A stretch of DNA of 29,791 nt from NCBI GenBank assembly GCA_900753095.1, contig CAADXT010000106.1:1-29791 (forward strand). The letters are read 5' to 3'. Below, piece by piece: positions 29,201-29,791 of this stretch (position 1 is the first letter of the stretch; each line of letters opens with the position of its first letter). This DNA comes from Eggerthellaceae bacterium. GTDB taxonomy: Bacteria; Actinomycetota; Coriobacteriia; Coriobacteriales; Eggerthellaceae. The position numbers were made by a program, and so were the translations under genes. A model generated the notes under the pieces. That model was given only the letters and a program-made list of their open reading frames with translations. It had not been told where the DNA came from and ran no database searches.

Positions 29201-29791
29201 TGCCGTGCGGGAATCTTCCAGGAGGTTGCTGTGGTTGCCGATGTAGAGCACGCTCGACGTTACCAGGCTCTCGCGCAATGCGTCGATTGGCGGGTTGGTT
29301 ACCTGGGCGAACAGCTGATAGAAGTAGTCGAAGAAGGAGCGGTTCTTCTTGGAAAGGCACGCAAGGGATGCGTCGATGCCCATGGATGCCAGGGGCACAC
29401 CGCCCTTTTCGGCCATAGCACGTACCACTTCGTCGACATCGTCCCAGTGATAGCCGAGCTTTGCCATGCGCACCGTCATGGGAACGTCGGCATCGGGGGC
29501 AGGGGTTTCCTGCTTGGGGGCCTCAAGGTCGTTGACCTCGATCTTCTCTTCCTTCACCCAATCGCTGTAGGGCTTTTCCTTCGCGTAGCGGGCACGAAGC
29601 TCATCGTTCCAGATAACGCGATCGTTTGCGGTGTCGATCTCCACCATCTCGCCAGGGCCAAGGCAGCCGGCGGTAAGGATGTTGGAAGGCTCGATCTCGA
29701 TGGTGCCAACCTCGGAGGAAAGCAGGAAGCGGTCATCGCGCGTCACATAGTAGCGAGCGGGGCGCAGGCCGTTGCGGTCGAGCGCAGCGCC
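26285..29791 (-). CDS. gltB: Glutamate synthase large subunit, 5' end outside the window
   Basis: 1168 residues are visible and the frame stays open to the right edge, where ALDRNGLRPARYYVT matches the end of the GltB amidotransferase domain. The catalytic N-terminal glutaminase part, including Cys1, lies outside. Then come the central domain, the FMN-binding synthase domain (AQGAKPGEGGHLPGKKV, ISPPPHHDIYSIEDLAEL, GHNGGSGAAPRDSI) with the 3Fe-4S cysteines in CLMQRDCQQDTCPAGIATQN, and the C-terminal GXGXG beta-helix (GNVAFFGATSGRGFVNG, GVGNHGCEYMTGG). It overlaps gltD by one base. A 926-codon open frame on the opposite strand is a shadow. Confidence 0.96.
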   Translation of the reverse strand, partial: GAALDRNGLRPARYYVTRDDRFLLSSEVGTIEIEPSNILTAGCLGPGEMVEIDTANDRVIWNDELRARYAKEKPYSDWVKEEKIEVNDLEAPKQETPAPDADVPMTVRMAKLGYHWDDVDEVVRAMAEKGGVPLASMGIDASLACLSKKNRSFFDYFYQLFAQVTNPPIDALRESLVTSSVLYIGNHSNLLEDSRTACQLIRLDGPMLTKSQFDRICAVDRVGFKAQRFSATYRRDAGEGALEEALHNLATDVEKAVRGGVSIIVLSDRAAEGEVPIPSLLAVSSVHNHLIRVGVRTFADFVVETGDAISAHDFAALVGYSASGIYPYMAHECIADLAAKGALAVSAEEGIANYNKAVTAGITSIMSKMGISTVQSYHSAQIFEAVGFKQEFIDRYFAGTVSRVGGLGVADVQREENQRYDDAVAILSTPAPDQLPSLGLTKWRPQGGEEHLIDPQTIYLLQHACREGNFEMFKEYSDHLHQEGRAIRLRDLLDFVTDRTPVPLEEVEPAENIVKRFNTGAMSYGSISEEAHKCMAIAMNRLGGRSNSGEGGEDPKRETPLPNGDSMNSAIKQIASGRFGVTSRYLSSAIEIQIKMAQGAKPGEGGHLPGKKVYPWIAEVRQSTPGIGLISPPPHHDIYSIEDLAELIFDLKNANPNARVSVKLVSEAGVGTIATGVAKGAADKILISGHNGGSGAAPRDSIWHAGLPLELGIAEAQQTLLQNGLRSRVVLEADGKLMDGKDVAVACLLGAEEFGFATMPLIAMGCLMQRDCQQDTCPAGIATQNCRLRKCFRGKPEHVVNFMMFVAEQLREVMASLGFRTVDEMVGHPECLRQVEVPGNWKANLLDLSPVLANGECEFGAHIPGAAGRHFLPQMKYDVELDKSLDATLFLPMTEQARKHMKPVRFRADIANVNRCVGTILGAAVTKAHPEGLPDGSVTIDCEGSAGQSFGAFIPKGVTLNVTGDANDYFGKGLSGGILSVHPSEDATYKFDENTIVGNVAFFGATSGRGFVNGLAGQRFGVRNSGATIVVEGVGNHGCEYMTGGTALILGEVGLNFAAGMTGGVAYVYDEYGTLASRCNMGSVKLEVPTESEIELIHSLIEEHVEYTQSPRGIKMLYRFEAMKQHFVKVIPVEYERVLQIVAAAEAEGKSHEEALEEAYEIVGKGRQ

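Overview
The window is a stretch of bacterial chromosome with a GC-rich host background (hand count of 8221-8280: 34 of 60 bases G or C). I read it as Actinomycetota, probably class Coriobacteriia (Eggerthella/Slackia-like). This rests on the overall protein flavour and gene set and is an inference, not a proof. Both tRNA genes encode their 3' CCA.

Layout. The left edge carries the end of a SstT-type Ser/Thr:Na+ symporter (+) and a convergent NADH pyrophosphatase nudC (-). A merged str/S10 ribosomal operon follows on the minus strand: rpsL-rpsG-fusA-rpsJ-rplC-rplD-rplW. It has a good sigma70-type promoter, no tuf, and ends in tandem terminators after rplW. Divergent from it is the pantothenate set panB, panC, panD (+). 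Directly after the panD terminator lies a visibly AT-richer islet (about 9549-12362; 23 of 60 G or C in 10081-10140). It encodes a Tat-exported protein, a membrane-anchored protein and an ECF-type sigma factor whose own C-terminus is a transmembrane helix plus an extracytoplasmic domain. The islet ends in a second, diverged copy of the panD 3' end and its terminator, so it is bracketed by direct repeats.

Beyond the islet come ppaC (Mn pyrophosphatase), pcrA/uvrD helicase, aroF plus a chorismate mutase (overlapping genes), a small membrane protein, uppP (cell-wall lipid carrier recycling), two tRNAs (Gln-CTG, Glu-CTC), a Wzx/MOP-type flippase, a small membrane protein, a Fur-family regulator with a putative heavy-metal/manganese exporter, a patatin-like lipase, and the glutamate synthase genes gltD and gltB (gltB runs off the right edge).

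The most interesting signals are two. First, a family of long structured repeats sits immediately after the stop codons of panB, aroF and ppaC, always in the same orientation as the upstream gene. The panB and aroF copies show compensatory base changes in several helices and identical internal-loop sequences. Second, the panD-tail islet carries a membrane-tethered sigma factor that seems to start at a non-canonical ATA codon behind an ideal ribosome binding site. Candidate regulatory RNA/DNA structures also precede pcrA, the chorismate mutase/aroF pair, uppP and the fur-like gene.
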